Below, one piece after another: positions 1 through 9,473 of a DNA stretch of 64,000 nt. Both the position numbers and the translations under genes were made by a program. The notes under the pieces were generated by a model. It saw nothing but the letters and a program-made list of their open reading frames with translations, made no database searches and had not been told where the DNA came from. Source of the stretch: Mycobacterium paraterrae (GTDB taxonomy: Bacteria > Actinomycetota > Actinomycetes > Mycobacteriales > Mycobacteriaceae). The stretch's first letter is position 1, and the number at the start of each line of letters is the position of its first letter. Where the stretch lies: the NCBI RefSeq assembly GCF_022430545.2, contig NZ_CP092488.2, positions 3,038,001-3,102,000 of the forward strand, given 5' to 3'.

Positions 1-570
1 GGGGAGCACCGAAGCGAAGTAGGGGGCCCGCGCCATCGCTCCTATCGAGAACAACCGGCTCCCGCCCGGCTTGCTCGCCAGCGTCTTCCACGCCCTGTAG
101 GTCGGCGTCATGGTCGTCATGCCGTCGAATCGTAGGACTGGGGCGCTCGTGACGGCGTCTTCCTACATCCTCGTCGGCATCAGTGCAGGTCGAGCCGCTA
201 ATTGCGACGTCTCGCACACTGGAGCAATAGCCTGGTGCTCGACCGCCCAGGTGCGCGGTTTACCCGTGGTCGGACAGATTTGGCCCTCACCGCGATCTAG
301 GGCATACTGTTCGGGTTGCCTTGAGCCGGGTTCGCGCCTGGCCGGGCATACGACCAGCGCCCACAACGGGCGCGTCCGGTCCCAATCTGGAGCGAGACCA
401 ATTTCGGTCGCGAACCAGGCTGCGTGAGGGCGACACACCCGACCGCGGGGGCCGGTGGACCAAGACAGGTAAACAGCGGCGCAACAACCGGGCGCCTCGG
501 TCGGCTAGGCCGATCGCAGGCAATAAAGTTCGGTGAGGAAACCGGGTCTCGACCTGGAGAGTGAGGAAGC
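1..570. other. Leader/intergenic region upstream of rpsJ
   Basis: No convincing gene is seen here. Several open frames of 60-105 codons overlap on both strands, but none has a clear ribosome site or recognisable protein character. Frame 2 from about 23 to 100 reads somewhat protein-like before a TAG and could be the decayed end of an upstream gene, but this is weak. The stretch contains a candidate promoter at 280-308, which would leave a leader of about 255 bases before rpsJ. Long leaders are common for S10 operons, but no specific regulatory fold was identified. Confidence 0.4.
280..308 (+). promoter_or_regulatory. Candidate housekeeping promoter of the S10 operon
   Basis: TTGGCC at 280-285 and CATACT at 303-308 are separated by 17 bases. 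This fits a SigA-type mycobacterial promoter and lies in the only large non-coding stretch before the ribosomal genes. Transcription would start near 314-316. No start-site data are available, so this is inference from sequence. Confidence 0.45.
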
Positions 571-876
571 GTGGCGGGACAGAAGATCCGCATCAGGCTC
601 AAGGCCTACGACCACGAGGCCATTGACGCCTCGGCGCGCAAGATCGTCGAGACGGTTGTCCGTACGGGCGCCAGTGTGGTTGGCCCAGTGCCGCTGCCGA
701 CTGAGAAGAACGTGTACTGCGTTATCCGCTCACCGCACAAGTACAAAGACTCGCGTGAGCACTTCGAGATGCGCACTCACAAGCGCCTGATCGACATCCT
801 TGACCCGACCCCGAAAACCGTTGACGCGCTGATGCGCATCGATCTGCCTGCCAGCGTCGACGTCAACATCCAGTAG
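571..876 (+). CDS. rpsJ: 30S ribosomal protein S10
   Basis: First gene of the S10 ribosomal operon. S10 sits in the head of the small subunit and, as NusE, also joins transcription antitermination complexes. The 101-residue product has the usual family length and the typical AGQKIRIRLKAYDHEAID opening. The GTG start follows a GAGGAA ribosome site at 563-568. The rest of the operon follows closely on the same strand, which supports the call. Confidence 0.98.
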   Translation: MAGQKIRIRLKAYDHEAIDASARKIVETVVRTGASVVGPVPLPTEKNVYCVIRSPHKYKDSREHFEMRTHKRLIDILDPTPKTVDALMRIDLPASVDVNIQ

Positions 877-890
877 GAGAGCTGCGAGCA

Positions 891-1544
891 ATGGCGAGAA
901 AGGGCATTCTGGGCACCAAGCTGGGCATGACGCAGGTGTTCGACGAGAACAACCGCGTTGTCCCCGTGACGGTGGTCAAGGCCGGGCCGAACGTGGTTAC
1001 CCGCATCCGTACTCCGGAAGTTGACGGGTACAGCGCGGTGCAGCTGGCCTACGGCGAGATCAGTCCCCGCAAGGTCAATAAGCCGGTGACGGGCCAGTAC
1101 GCCGCTGCCGGGGTCAACCCGCGTCGGCACCTGGCCGAGTTGCGTCTCGACGACGAGGCGGCCGCGGCCGATTACCAGGTCGGCCAGGAACTCACGGCCG
1201 AAATCTTCGCTGCCGGAACCTATGTCGACGTGACCGGCACGTCGAAGGGCAAGGGCTTCGCGGGAACCATGAAGCGTCACGGATTCCGCGGCCAGGGCGC
1301 CAGCCACGGCGCGCAGGCGGTTCACCGCCGTCCCGGTTCCATCGGTGGCTGTGCCACCCCCGCGCGTGTGTTCAAGGGCACCCGGATGGCCGGCCGGATG
1401 GGTAACGACCGTGTCACCACCCAGAACCTGTTGGTGCACTTGGTCGATGCCGAGAACGGCGTGCTGCTGATCAAGGGCGCGGTGCCTGGACGCAACGGCG
1501 GACTCGTGGTGGTTCGCAGCGCGATCAAACGAGGTGAGAAGTAA
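891..1544 (+). CDS. rplC: 50S ribosomal protein L3
   Basis: L3 is an early-assembling 23S rRNA-binding protein whose central loop reaches toward the peptidyl transferase centre. The 217-residue product starts MARKGILGTKLGMTQVF and contains the conserved GxxGxGFAG and HGxxSHGS-like loop (GKGFAGTMKRHGFRGQGASH). It lies 14 bases after rpsJ. Its TAA stop overlaps the ATG of rplD (TAATG), so translational coupling is likely. Confidence 0.98.
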   Translation: MARKGILGTKLGMTQVFDENNRVVPVTVVKAGPNVVTRIRTPEVDGYSAVQLAYGEISPRKVNKPVTGQYAAAGVNPRRHLAELRLDDEAAAADYQVGQELTAEIFAAGTYVDVTGTSKGKGFAGTMKRHGFRGQGASHGAQAVHRRPGSIGGCATPARVFKGTRMAGRMGNDRVTTQNLLVHLVDAENGVLLIKGAVPGRNGGLVVVRSAIKRGEK

Positions 1545-2218
1545 TGGCTACAGACACGTCTGGCAAGGCCATCAAGATCGACGTCAAGACGCCTGACGGC
1601 AAGACCGACGGCTCGGTCGAGTTGCCGGCCGCGCTGTTCGACGCGCCCGCGAACATCGCTCTGCTGCATCAGGTCGTCACGGCGCAGCTGGCGGCCAAAC
1701 GGCAGGGCACACACGCGACCAAGACTCGCGGCGACGTTCGCGGTGGTGGTCGTAAGCCGTACCGGCAGAAGGGCACTGGTCGGGCGCGTCAGGGCTCGAC
1801 CCGTGCGCCGCAGTTCACAGGCGGTGGCGTCGTGCACGGCCCGCAGCCGCGCGATTACAGCCAGCGCACCCCGAAGAAGATGATCGCCGCCGCACTGCGC
1901 GGCGCGTTGTCGGACCGGGCCCGCAACGGCCGCATCCACGCGATCACCGAGCTGGTGTCGGGTCAGACGCCGTCGACCAAGAGCGCCAAGGGTTTTCTCG
2001 CCACGCTGACCGACCGCAAGCAGGTGCTGGTGGTCATCGGACGTAGCGACGAGACCGGCGCCAAGAGCGTGCGCAACCTTCCCGGTGTGCACATCCTGTC
2101 GCCGGATCAGCTGAACACGTACGACGTGCTGCACGCCGACGACGTGGTGTTCTCGGTGGAGGCGCTCAACGCTTACATCGCCGCGAACACCCAGAGCACC
2201 GAGGAGGTTTCGGCCTGA
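1544..2218 (+). CDS. rplD: 50S ribosomal protein L4
   Basis: L4 binds 23S rRNA and lines the exit tunnel with an extended loop. The 224-residue product has the expected loop region around residues 60-105, rich in Arg, Gly and Lys (GDVRGGGRKPYRQKGTGRAR), followed by the globular domain. It overlaps rplC upstream and rplW downstream by one base each (TAATG, TGATG). In some bacteria L4 also represses the S10 operon; nothing in the leader here proves that. Confidence 0.98.
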   Translation: MATDTSGKAIKIDVKTPDGKTDGSVELPAALFDAPANIALLHQVVTAQLAAKRQGTHATKTRGDVRGGGRKPYRQKGTGRARQGSTRAPQFTGGGVVHGPQPRDYSQRTPKKMIAAALRGALSDRARNGRIHAITELVSGQTPSTKSAKGFLATLTDRKQVLVVIGRSDETGAKSVRNLPGVHILSPDQLNTYDVLHADDVVFSVEALNAYIAANTQSTEEVSA

Positions 2219-2520
2219 TGGCGACCGTCACTGATCCCCGCGACATCATCTTGGCCCCGGTCATCTCGGAGAAGTCCTACGGCCTGATCGACGACAACGT
2301 GTACACGTTCCTGGTGCACCCCGACTCGAACAAGACGCAGATCAAGATCGCGATCGAGAAGATCTTCTCGGTCAAGGTCGCCGCGGTGAACACCGCGAAC
2401 CGGCAGGGTAAGCGCAAGCGGACCCGGAGTGGATTCGGTCAACGCAAGAGCACCAAGCGCGCCATCGTGACGCTGGCGCCGGGCAGCAAGCCGATCGAGT
2501 TGTTCGGCGCGACGGCGTAG
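2218..2520 (+). CDS. rplW: 50S ribosomal protein L23
   Basis: L23 lies at the polypeptide exit and is a docking site for trigger factor and SRP. The 100-residue protein has the family opening (DPRDIILAPVISEKSY) and the basic loop NRQGKRKRTRSGFGQRKSTKRA. It starts on the TGATG overlap with rplD. Its stop is followed by a 35-base gap before rplB, with an AGAGAG-type ribosome site in the gap. Confidence 0.98.
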   Translation: MATVTDPRDIILAPVISEKSYGLIDDNVYTFLVHPDSNKTQIKIAIEKIFSVKVAAVNTANRQGKRKRTRSGFGQRKSTKRAIVTLAPGSKPIELFGATA

Positions 2521-2555
2521 CCGCGAACAGCCGAGGATAGAGAGACTTAACAGAC

Positions 2556-3395
<840 letters not shown>

Positions 3396-3416
3396 CGGCA
3401 GCCAGGAGTAACAGAT

Positions 3417-3698
3417 ATGCCACGCAGCCTCAAAAAGGGTCCGTTCGTCGACGACCATCTACTCAAGAAGGTCGACGTACAGAACGAGAAGAACACCAAG
3501 CAGGTCATCAAGACCTGGTCGCGCCGTTCGACCATCATTCCCGACTTCATCGGCCACACCTTCGCCGTCCACGACGGTCGCAAGCACGTGCCGGTCTTCG
3601 TCACCGAATCGATGGTGGGCCACAAACTGGGTGAGTTCGCACCGACGCGCACCTTCAAGGGACACATCAAAGACGACCGGAAGGCCAAGCGGCGATGA
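3417..3698 (+). CDS. rpsS: 30S ribosomal protein S19
   Basis: S19 is a head protein of the small subunit that forms a complex with S13 near the decoding region. The 93-residue product has the family opening PRSLKKGPFVDDHLLKKV and the C-terminal KLGEFAPTRTFKGH. It starts after an AGGAG site at 3404-3408. Its stop overlaps the start of rplV by four bases (ATGA). Confidence 0.99.
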   Translation: MPRSLKKGPFVDDHLLKKVDVQNEKNTKQVIKTWSRRSTIIPDFIGHTFAVHDGRKHVPVFVTESMVGHKLGEFAPTRTFKGHIKDDRKAKRR

Positions 3699-4308
3699 GC
3701 ACGGCTACTGAATTTCCTTCGGCGGTCGCCAAAGCGCGGTTCGTGCGGGTGTCGCCGACCAAGGCGCGCCGGGTCATCGACCTGGTCCGCGGCAAGTCGG
3801 TGACCGAAGCGCTGGACATCCTGCGCTGGGCGCCGCAGGCCGCGAGCGAGCCGGTGGCCAAGGTCATCGCTAGCGCTGCGGCCAACGCGCAGAACAACAA
3901 TGGGCTCGACCCGTCGACCCTGGTGGTCGCCACGGTCTACGCCGACGACGGTCCCACCGCCAAGCGGATCCGCCCGCGCGCCCAGGGCCGTGCGTTCCGG
4001 ATCCGTCGGCGCACCAGCCACATCACCGTGATCGTGGAAAGCCGTCCGAGCAAGGACGGGCGGAGTTCGCAGTCCGCGAGCGCCACCCGCGCGCGTCGCG
4101 CCCAGGCCAGTAAGGCCGCGGGCACGGCTCCCGCGAAGAAGGCTCCCGCCAAGAAGGCCGCCGCCGAGAAGGCGCCTGCCAAGAAGGCAACGGCAGAGAA
4201 GGCGCCCGCCAAGAAGGCGGCTGCGGCCAAGACATCTGGAGCCAAGGCTCCTGCCGCGAAGTCCGCTGGGACTGAAGCGACTTCGGAAGCGAAGGAGGGC
4301 TCGGAGTA

Positions 4309-4309
<1 letters not shown>
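3695..4309 (+). CDS. rplV: 50S ribosomal protein L22 with long Lys/Ala-rich tail
   Basis: L22 binds all domains of 23S rRNA and its beta hairpin lines the exit tunnel. Residues 1 to about 118 form the normal domain (AKARFVRVSPTKARRVIDL near the start, RIRRRTSHITVIVE near the end). The remaining 85 or so residues are a low-complexity tail built from repeats of KAPAKKA and close variants. This makes the protein (204 residues) nearly twice the length of a minimal L22. Such basic Ala/Lys/Pro tails are known in mycobacterial L22; their role is unclear. It overlaps rpsS and rpsC. Confidence 0.97.
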
Positions 4310-5151
<842 letters not shown>

Positions 5152-5154
5152 ACC

Positions 5155-5571
5155 ATGTTGATTCCCCGCAGAGTCAAGCACCGCAAGCAGCACCACCCGC
5201 GCCAGCGCGGGATCGCCAGCGGCGGAACGTCGGTGAGCTTCGGCGATTACGGCATCCAAGCACTGGAGCACGCCTACATCACCAACCGGCAGATCGAGTC
5301 CGCTCGTATTGCCATCAACCGGCACATCAAGCGTGGCGGCAAGGTGTGGATCAACATCTTCCCGGACCGTCCGCTGACCAAGAAGCCCGCCGAAACCCGG
5401 ATGGGTTCGGGTAAGGGCTCGCCGGAGTGGTGGATTGCCAACGTGAAGCCGGGTCGTGTGCTCTTCGAGCTCAGCTACCCCAACGAGCAGACCGCGCGGG
5501 AAGCGTTGACCCGTGCGATCCACAAGCTGCCGATCAAGGCACGCATCGTCACCCGAGAGGATCAGTTCTGA
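5155..5571 (+). CDS. rplP: 50S ribosomal protein L16
   Basis: L16 helps position tRNA in the A site. The 138-residue product has the family opening MLIPRRVKHRKQHHPRQRG and the signature KVWINIFPD followed by MGSGKGSPEWWIANVKPGR. Length is normal. Its TGA overlaps the ATG of rpmC. Confidence 0.99.
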   Translation: MLIPRRVKHRKQHHPRQRGIASGGTSVSFGDYGIQALEHAYITNRQIESARIAINRHIKRGGKVWINIFPDRPLTKKPAETRMGSGKGSPEWWIANVKPGRVLFELSYPNEQTAREALTRAIHKLPIKARIVTREDQF

Positions 5572-5813
5572 TGGCAGTGGGAACTTCGCCTGGCGAACTG
5601 CGCGAGCTCAACGACGAAGAGCTGATCGACAAGTTGCGCGAATCCAAGGAAGAGCTGTTCAACCTGCGCTTCCAGATGGCGACTGGTCAGCTGGCCAACA
5701 ACCGTCGGCTCCGCACGGTCCGCCAGGAAATCGCACGGATCTACACCGTGCTCCGTGAACGCGAACTCGGGCTGGCCGCAGGCCCTGATGGCGCTGGAAA
5801 TGAGGAATCCTAA
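5571..5813 (+). CDS. rpmC: 50S ribosomal protein L29
   Basis: L29 lies by the exit tunnel next to L23. I place the start at the ATG that overlaps the rplP stop (TGATG), giving 80 residues beginning MAVGTSPGELRELNDEEL. A longer open frame runs upstream through rplP but is not needed. The core shows the family motif EELFNLRFQMATGQLANNRRLR, and the tail carries extra Gly/Ala/Glu residues. Its TAA overlaps the rpsQ ATG. Confidence 0.97.
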   Translation: MAVGTSPGELRELNDEELIDKLRESKEELFNLRFQMATGQLANNRRLRTVRQEIARIYTVLRERELGLAAGPDGAGNEES

Positions 5814-6160
5814 TGGCTGAGGCGAAGAAGACAGCCCCTGCAAAGAAGGCAGCGCCGGCGACCGACGCTCGCGCCAAGGGGCCCAAGCACACTCCAGCCA
5901 CCCCGAAGCCGCGCGGCCGTCGCAAGACCCGCATCGGCTACGTGGTGAGCGACAAGATGCAGAAGACCATCGTGGTCGAGCTCGAGGATCGCATGCGCCA
6001 CCCGTTGTACGACAAGATCATCCGGACCACCAAGAAGGTCAAGGCGCACGACGAGCACGGCGACGCCGGCATCGGTGACCGCGTGTCCTTGATGGAGACT
6101 CGTCCGCTGTCGGCCACCAAGCGCTGGCGGCTTGTCGAGATTCTCGAGAAGGCTAAGTAG
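5813..6160 (+). CDS. rpsQ: 30S ribosomal protein S17 with basic N-terminal extension
   Basis: S17 binds 16S rRNA at the 5' domain. The 115-residue product is longer than the usual 80-90 because of about 35 N-terminal residues rich in Ala, Lys and Pro (AEAKKTAPAKKAAPATDARA), much like the tail of L22. The conserved core starts near RKTRIGYVVSDKMQKTIVV and is complete. It is the last gene of the S10 block here. The next gene lies on the opposite strand three bases away, with a hairpin at 6172-6193. Confidence 0.97.
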   Translation: MAEAKKTAPAKKAAPATDARAKGPKHTPATPKPRGRRKTRIGYVVSDKMQKTIVVELEDRMRHPLYDKIIRTTKKVKAHDEHGDAGIGDRVSLMETRPLSATKRWRLVEILEKAK

Positions 6161-6162
6161 CC

Positions 6163-7044
6163 TCAGCCGGCCCGTGCGGTGGAAGCCGCACGGTAAGCCG
6201 GATCCAGGCGGCGCACGGCGACCACGAACGTCAGCGCAATCAGCGGCCCGATGATCCCGTAAACCGCTGCCGGCAAGGCCATGTCGGCGTTGTTCAACAG
6301 CTGCGGACTGAGTGCGATACCGATCGCCACCACGGCGTTGTGCAGTCCGATTTCCAGGCTGACCGCGACAGCTTGCCGAGGACCGAGTCGCATCCCGCGG
6401 GATACGAGGTAGCCGACTGAGAGGCTGATCGCGCAGAACAGGGCGACGGCCGCGCTCAGCACGCCGAAGTCCTTCCACAGCGTGGTTTGGCCGCTGACGA
6501 TCCCGCCGACAACGGCCAGCACGAGCAGTACCGCGGCCGCGACTCTGACCAACTTGTGCAGTCGGCGGGCGAACTCGGGAAACCGGTTGCGGATCGCGAT
6601 GCCGATCGCGACGGGTATCAGCACCATCGCGATGACACCGAAGAACTTGTCGAATTGCAATGGGATGAAACGTTCTTCGCCGAGGAACCACGTCAGCGAG
6701 AAGGCCAGGATCGCCGGTATGGCGACGATCGACAACACCGCGTTGATCGCGGTGAGCGTGAGGTTGAGCGCCAGGTCGCCGTCGGCAAGATGACTCACCA
6801 CGTTGGCCAACATGCCACCAGGGGTCGCCGCCATCAGCATCAGACCGACGGCGAGGTTGGGCGTCAGATGTAGTGCCTCGGCGATCAGCAGGCACAGTGC
6901 GGGCAACACCAGCGATTGACAGATCAGTGCCACCAACAGCGGGCGTCGTACGGTGGCGGCCCGGCGGAAGTCGTCAACGGTCAGCGTGAGCCCGAGGGCG
7001 AGCATGACCGCGCCGACCACCAGCGGCAGGAATTGGTTGTTCAT
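6163..7044 (-). CDS. Bile acid:sodium symporter (BASS) family membrane protein
   Basis: A 293-residue integral membrane protein with about nine to ten hydrophobic segments spread over its length. Family features are the N-terminal MLALGLTLTVDDFRR, the AATPGGMLANVVSHLADGDLALNLTLTAINAVLS stretch and the later SLEIGLHNAVVAIGIALS segment, all typical of BASS transporters. These carry organic anions with sodium; the substrate here cannot be told. I chose the ATG at 7044, which has a GGAG site four bases upstream; a GTG directly before it is also possible. The gene is convergent with the S10 operon. Confidence 0.85.
   Translation of the reverse strand: MNNQFLPLVVGAVMLALGLTLTVDDFRRAATVRRPLLVALICQSLVLPALCLLIAEALHLTPNLAVGLMLMAATPGGMLANVVSHLADGDLALNLTLTAINAVLSIVAIPAILAFSLTWFLGEERFIPLQFDKFFGVIAMVLIPVAIGIAIRNRFPEFARRLHKLVRVAAAVLLVLAVVGGIVSGQTTLWKDFGVLSAAVALFCAISLSVGYLVSRGMRLGPRQAVAVSLEIGLHNAVVAIGIALSPQLLNNADMALPAAVYGIIGPLIALTFVVAVRRLDPAYRAASTARAG
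6172..6193. terminator. Candidate hairpin terminator after rpsQ
   Basis: A perfect 8-base inverted repeat (CCGTGCGG / CCGCACGG, 6-base loop) begins 12 bases after the rpsQ stop. It lies within the final codons of the convergent transporter gene. There is no T-run, so if it ends transcription it would do so as a T-less or Rho-assisted hairpin serving both strands. Confidence 0.35.
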
Positions 7045-7517
7045 CACTCTCCACGTGAGGATCAGTGAACGGCGGCGGAGCCGCTCTGCGATAGCTGGTC
7101 AGCCTATCGGTGTCACAAGTCGGATGCCGTCTGTGCCGCCATCGGCGAACGAGCGCCGGGCCATTCGAGTGTGAAACGGAAGCTCACAGGTATTCCCTTG
7201 CCCGAGGACCGGTCACGGTACACCGGAATCAGCTTGAGTCGAATGTCGGCATCCGCGCTGGTATCAGGGTCGCGGGGTCAAAAACCATCGTGATTCGAAG
7301 AAGTGTAGACACCGCGCGGGTACAAGCACCGCCACAATCGTAATACGTTGACTGCCAATGCTTTTGAGGTCCCGAATCATCGCGACGTCGAAAGAACCGG
7401 CTGGCTGGGGCCGACTGCGCGTCAACGCTGTCGCGCGAAATGTCGACGTGCCTTGATTACCTTGCGAATCAGCCGTTCTCCCGTACCCGTGACCAGACCA
7501 TCGAAGGAGTGGCAGAT
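7045..7517. other. Intergenic region between the transporter and PE genes
   Basis: This 473-base stretch separates two divergent genes and should hold both promoters. A TTGACT hexamer lies at 7348-7353 on the plus strand, but no convincing -10 follows at the right spacing. Small open frames here show no protein-like character. A GAAGGAG ribosome site for the PE gene is at 7502-7508. Confidence 0.35.
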
Positions 7518-7826
7518 ATGACTTTGCGCGTCGTTCCCGAAGGCTTGTCTGCTGCTTGCGCCGGCGTCGAGGCGTTGACGGCACGACTGGCGGCCGCGCA
7601 TGCCGCTGCGGGGCCCCTCATCAGCGCAGTGGTGCCTCCAGCGGCCGATCCGGTGTCGCTGCAGAGCGCCGCGGAGTTCAGTAGCCGCGGCGGATGGCAC
7701 ACAGCGGTGGCTGCCCGGGGCGCCGAAGAGCTGGGCCGGGCGGGCGTCGGCGTGGGGGAGTCTGGTACCAGTTACGCCACTGGTGACGCTGCAGCGTCTT
7801 CGCTGTACCTCGTCGCAACCGGCTAG
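7518..7826 (+). CDS. PE family protein resembling PE5 of ESX-3
   Basis: A 102-residue PE protein with no C-terminal extension. The opening MTLRVVPEGLSAACAGVEALTARLAAAHAAA and the AELGRAGVGVGESG-like end follow, as I recall it, PE5, the PE partner encoded in the ESX-3 locus. It lacks the strict Pro-Glu at residues 8-9 in the common spacing but has PEG at 7-9. The ATG at 7518 follows a GAAGGAG site; an upstream in-frame start at 7440 would add a non-PE leader. The PPE partner follows two bases later. PE/PPE pairs form heterodimers exported by type VII systems. Confidence 0.88.
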   Translation: MTLRVVPEGLSAACAGVEALTARLAAAHAAAGPLISAVVPPAADPVSLQSAAEFSSRGGWHTAVAARGAEELGRAGVGVGESGTSYATGDAAASSLYLVATG

Positions 7827-7828
7827 CG

Positions 7829-9385
7829 ATGACCGCGCTGATCTGGATCGCGGCACCGCCGGAGGTGCATTCGGCACTGCTGAGCAGCGGCCCGGGAGCC
7901 GGCCCACTGCTGCAGGTCGCCGACGCCTGGACGTCGTTGAGCGCCGAATACGCCTCAGTCGCAGACGAACTCACCGGTCTACTCGCGCAGGTACAGAGCG
8001 GTGCCTGGCAAGGTCCCAGCGCCGAGTCGTTCGTCGCCGCGAACGCGCCGTTTCTGGCGTGGCTGAATCAGGCCAGCACGAACAGCGCGGCCGCGGCCGC
8101 CCAGCACGAGACTTTGGCCGCGGCGCACACCGCGGCCCTGGCCGCCATGCCCACGCTGCCGGAGCTGGCCACCAACCATGTCGCGCACGGCGCCCTGGTA
8201 GCCACCAATTTCTTTGGTATCAATACGATTCCGATCGCGCTGAACGAGGCGGACTATGCGCGCATGTGGATTCAGGCCGCCACCACCATGGGCACTTATC
8301 AAGCGGTGGCCGGCTCGGCCGTAGCGGCGACACCGGTGACCGCGCCAGCTCCGCCAATCCTCAAGTCGGACAGCAACTCCAGCTCTGCCGCGTCACCGGC
8401 TGACGCGACCACCGAGACGCCGCTCGATCAGCTGATCGTGCAGTTCCTTCAGGCCAGAGGCATCACCTGGGACCCTAGCGCCGGCACGATCAACGGGCTG
8501 CCGTACTCCTCGTACACGAACCCGCTGACCACGCTGTACTGGGTCAAGAACACCGTGACGCTCGTCCAGGACCTCGAGAACTTCGCGCAGTTGCTGGCCA
8601 CCAACCCCGAGGCGGCGTTGGCAAGCCTGACGCCCGCCAACATCGTCGCGTTTCTGGTCGCGCATCCCGTGGTCGCTGCCGCCATCGCGGCGAGTTCCTC
8701 CACTAGCGTCCTTCCAGCCGCCGCCGCGGCAGCGGTGGCGTCGGTGGCTGCCGTGGCGGGCCTGATCGATCCCTCGCTCTTTCAGCCATTCCTTCCGCCC
8801 GTCCCGCCGATCTCGGCGTTGCCGCTCGCGCCGGTGGTTGCGTCCACTCCGCTGGCCGCCGCGACCGTGGCCCCGCCCGCAACCGCCGCGCCAGCCCCGA
8901 CGGCGCCCGCGCCGAGCACCGCAACCGGCACAGCGCCGGCGCCGACACCACCACCGCCGACCGCCGCCCATGGGTTTGCTCTTCCCTATGCGGTTGCCGC
9001 GAACGGCGGCCCACCGATCGGATTCGACTCCGGGGCCCGGGCGGGCGCAGCCGCAAGCGCGCGGCTGAAAGCCCCCGGCGAGTCGGCCGCGGTCGCCGCC
9101 GCGGAAGCGACCCGGCGGCGCGCTCGCAAGCGCCGTCAGCAGCAGGCCCGACAGCACGACTACGCCGACGCCACAATGGATTACGAGCCACAGAGTGATG
9201 ATCCCGGAGGCTCCACGGCGGCGTCCGACAGCGGCGCGGGCCCACTCGGCTTCGCGGGCACCGTCACCCACGCCCGCCAGCAACCTGCGGGTCTGGCGAC
9301 GCTGGCCGACGACTTCGGCGGTGGCCCGAGCATGCCGATGCTGCCGCACACCTGGACACCGGACGACGACCAAGAACAGGCGTAG
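7829..9385 (+). CDS. PPE family protein resembling PPE4 of ESX-3
   Basis: The 518-residue product has a PPE domain at residues 1 to about 180, with APPEV near the start, the WxG motif (AWQGPSAE) near residue 60 and the ATNFFGINTIPIALNEADYARMW stretch seen in PPE4. The middle is moderately hydrophobic, then comes an Ala/Pro-rich linker (about residues 290-390) and a charged C-terminal region with Arg-rich TRRRARKRRQQQARQ and a PMLPHTW end. The order and two-base gap with the PE gene imply a co-expressed heterodimer. No ESX core genes are nearby, so this is an orphan pair probably made by duplication from ESX-3. Confidence 0.87.
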   Translation: MTALIWIAAPPEVHSALLSSGPGAGPLLQVADAWTSLSAEYASVADELTGLLAQVQSGAWQGPSAESFVAANAPFLAWLNQASTNSAAAAAQHETLAAAHTAALAAMPTLPELATNHVAHGALVATNFFGINTIPIALNEADYARMWIQAATTMGTYQAVAGSAVAATPVTAPAPPILKSDSNSSSAASPADATTETPLDQLIVQFLQARGITWDPSAGTINGLPYSSYTNPLTTLYWVKNTVTLVQDLENFAQLLATNPEAALASLTPANIVAFLVAHPVVAAAIAASSSTSVLPAAAAAAVASVAAVAGLIDPSLFQPFLPPVPPISALPLAPVVASTPLAAATVAPPATAAPAPTAPAPSTATGTAPAPTPPPPTAAHGFALPYAVAANGGPPIGFDSGARAGAAASARLKAPGESAAVAAAEATRRRARKRRQQQARQHDYADATMDYEPQSDDPGGSTAASDSGAGPLGFAGTVTHARQQPAGLATLADDFGGGPSMPMLPHTWTPDDDQEQA

Positions 9386-9473
9386 CCGGTCAGTCAATGT
9401 TGGCCGACAATTCGGCTCAGCGGTGTAGTCTGCATCGGGAATCCTGGGGGGCCGCTACGAAAGTGAGGCCAGG

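Noticed and set aside
110..427. Possible small genes before rpsJ on both strands
   Set aside because: Several frames overlap, none has a ribosome site or family resemblance, and the stretch is better explained as promoter and leader.
4111..4306. Tandem repeat DNA (CRISPR-like or satellite)
   Set aside because: The repeats are codons for Lys/Ala/Pro in the L22 tail, imperfect and in frame, with no spacers.
9400..9431. TTGGCC and TAGTCT as a promoter for the sulfatase gene
   Set aside because: The spacing is 20 bases, too long for a confident call. The sulfatase gene may have its own promoter here, but it cannot be fixed by eye.
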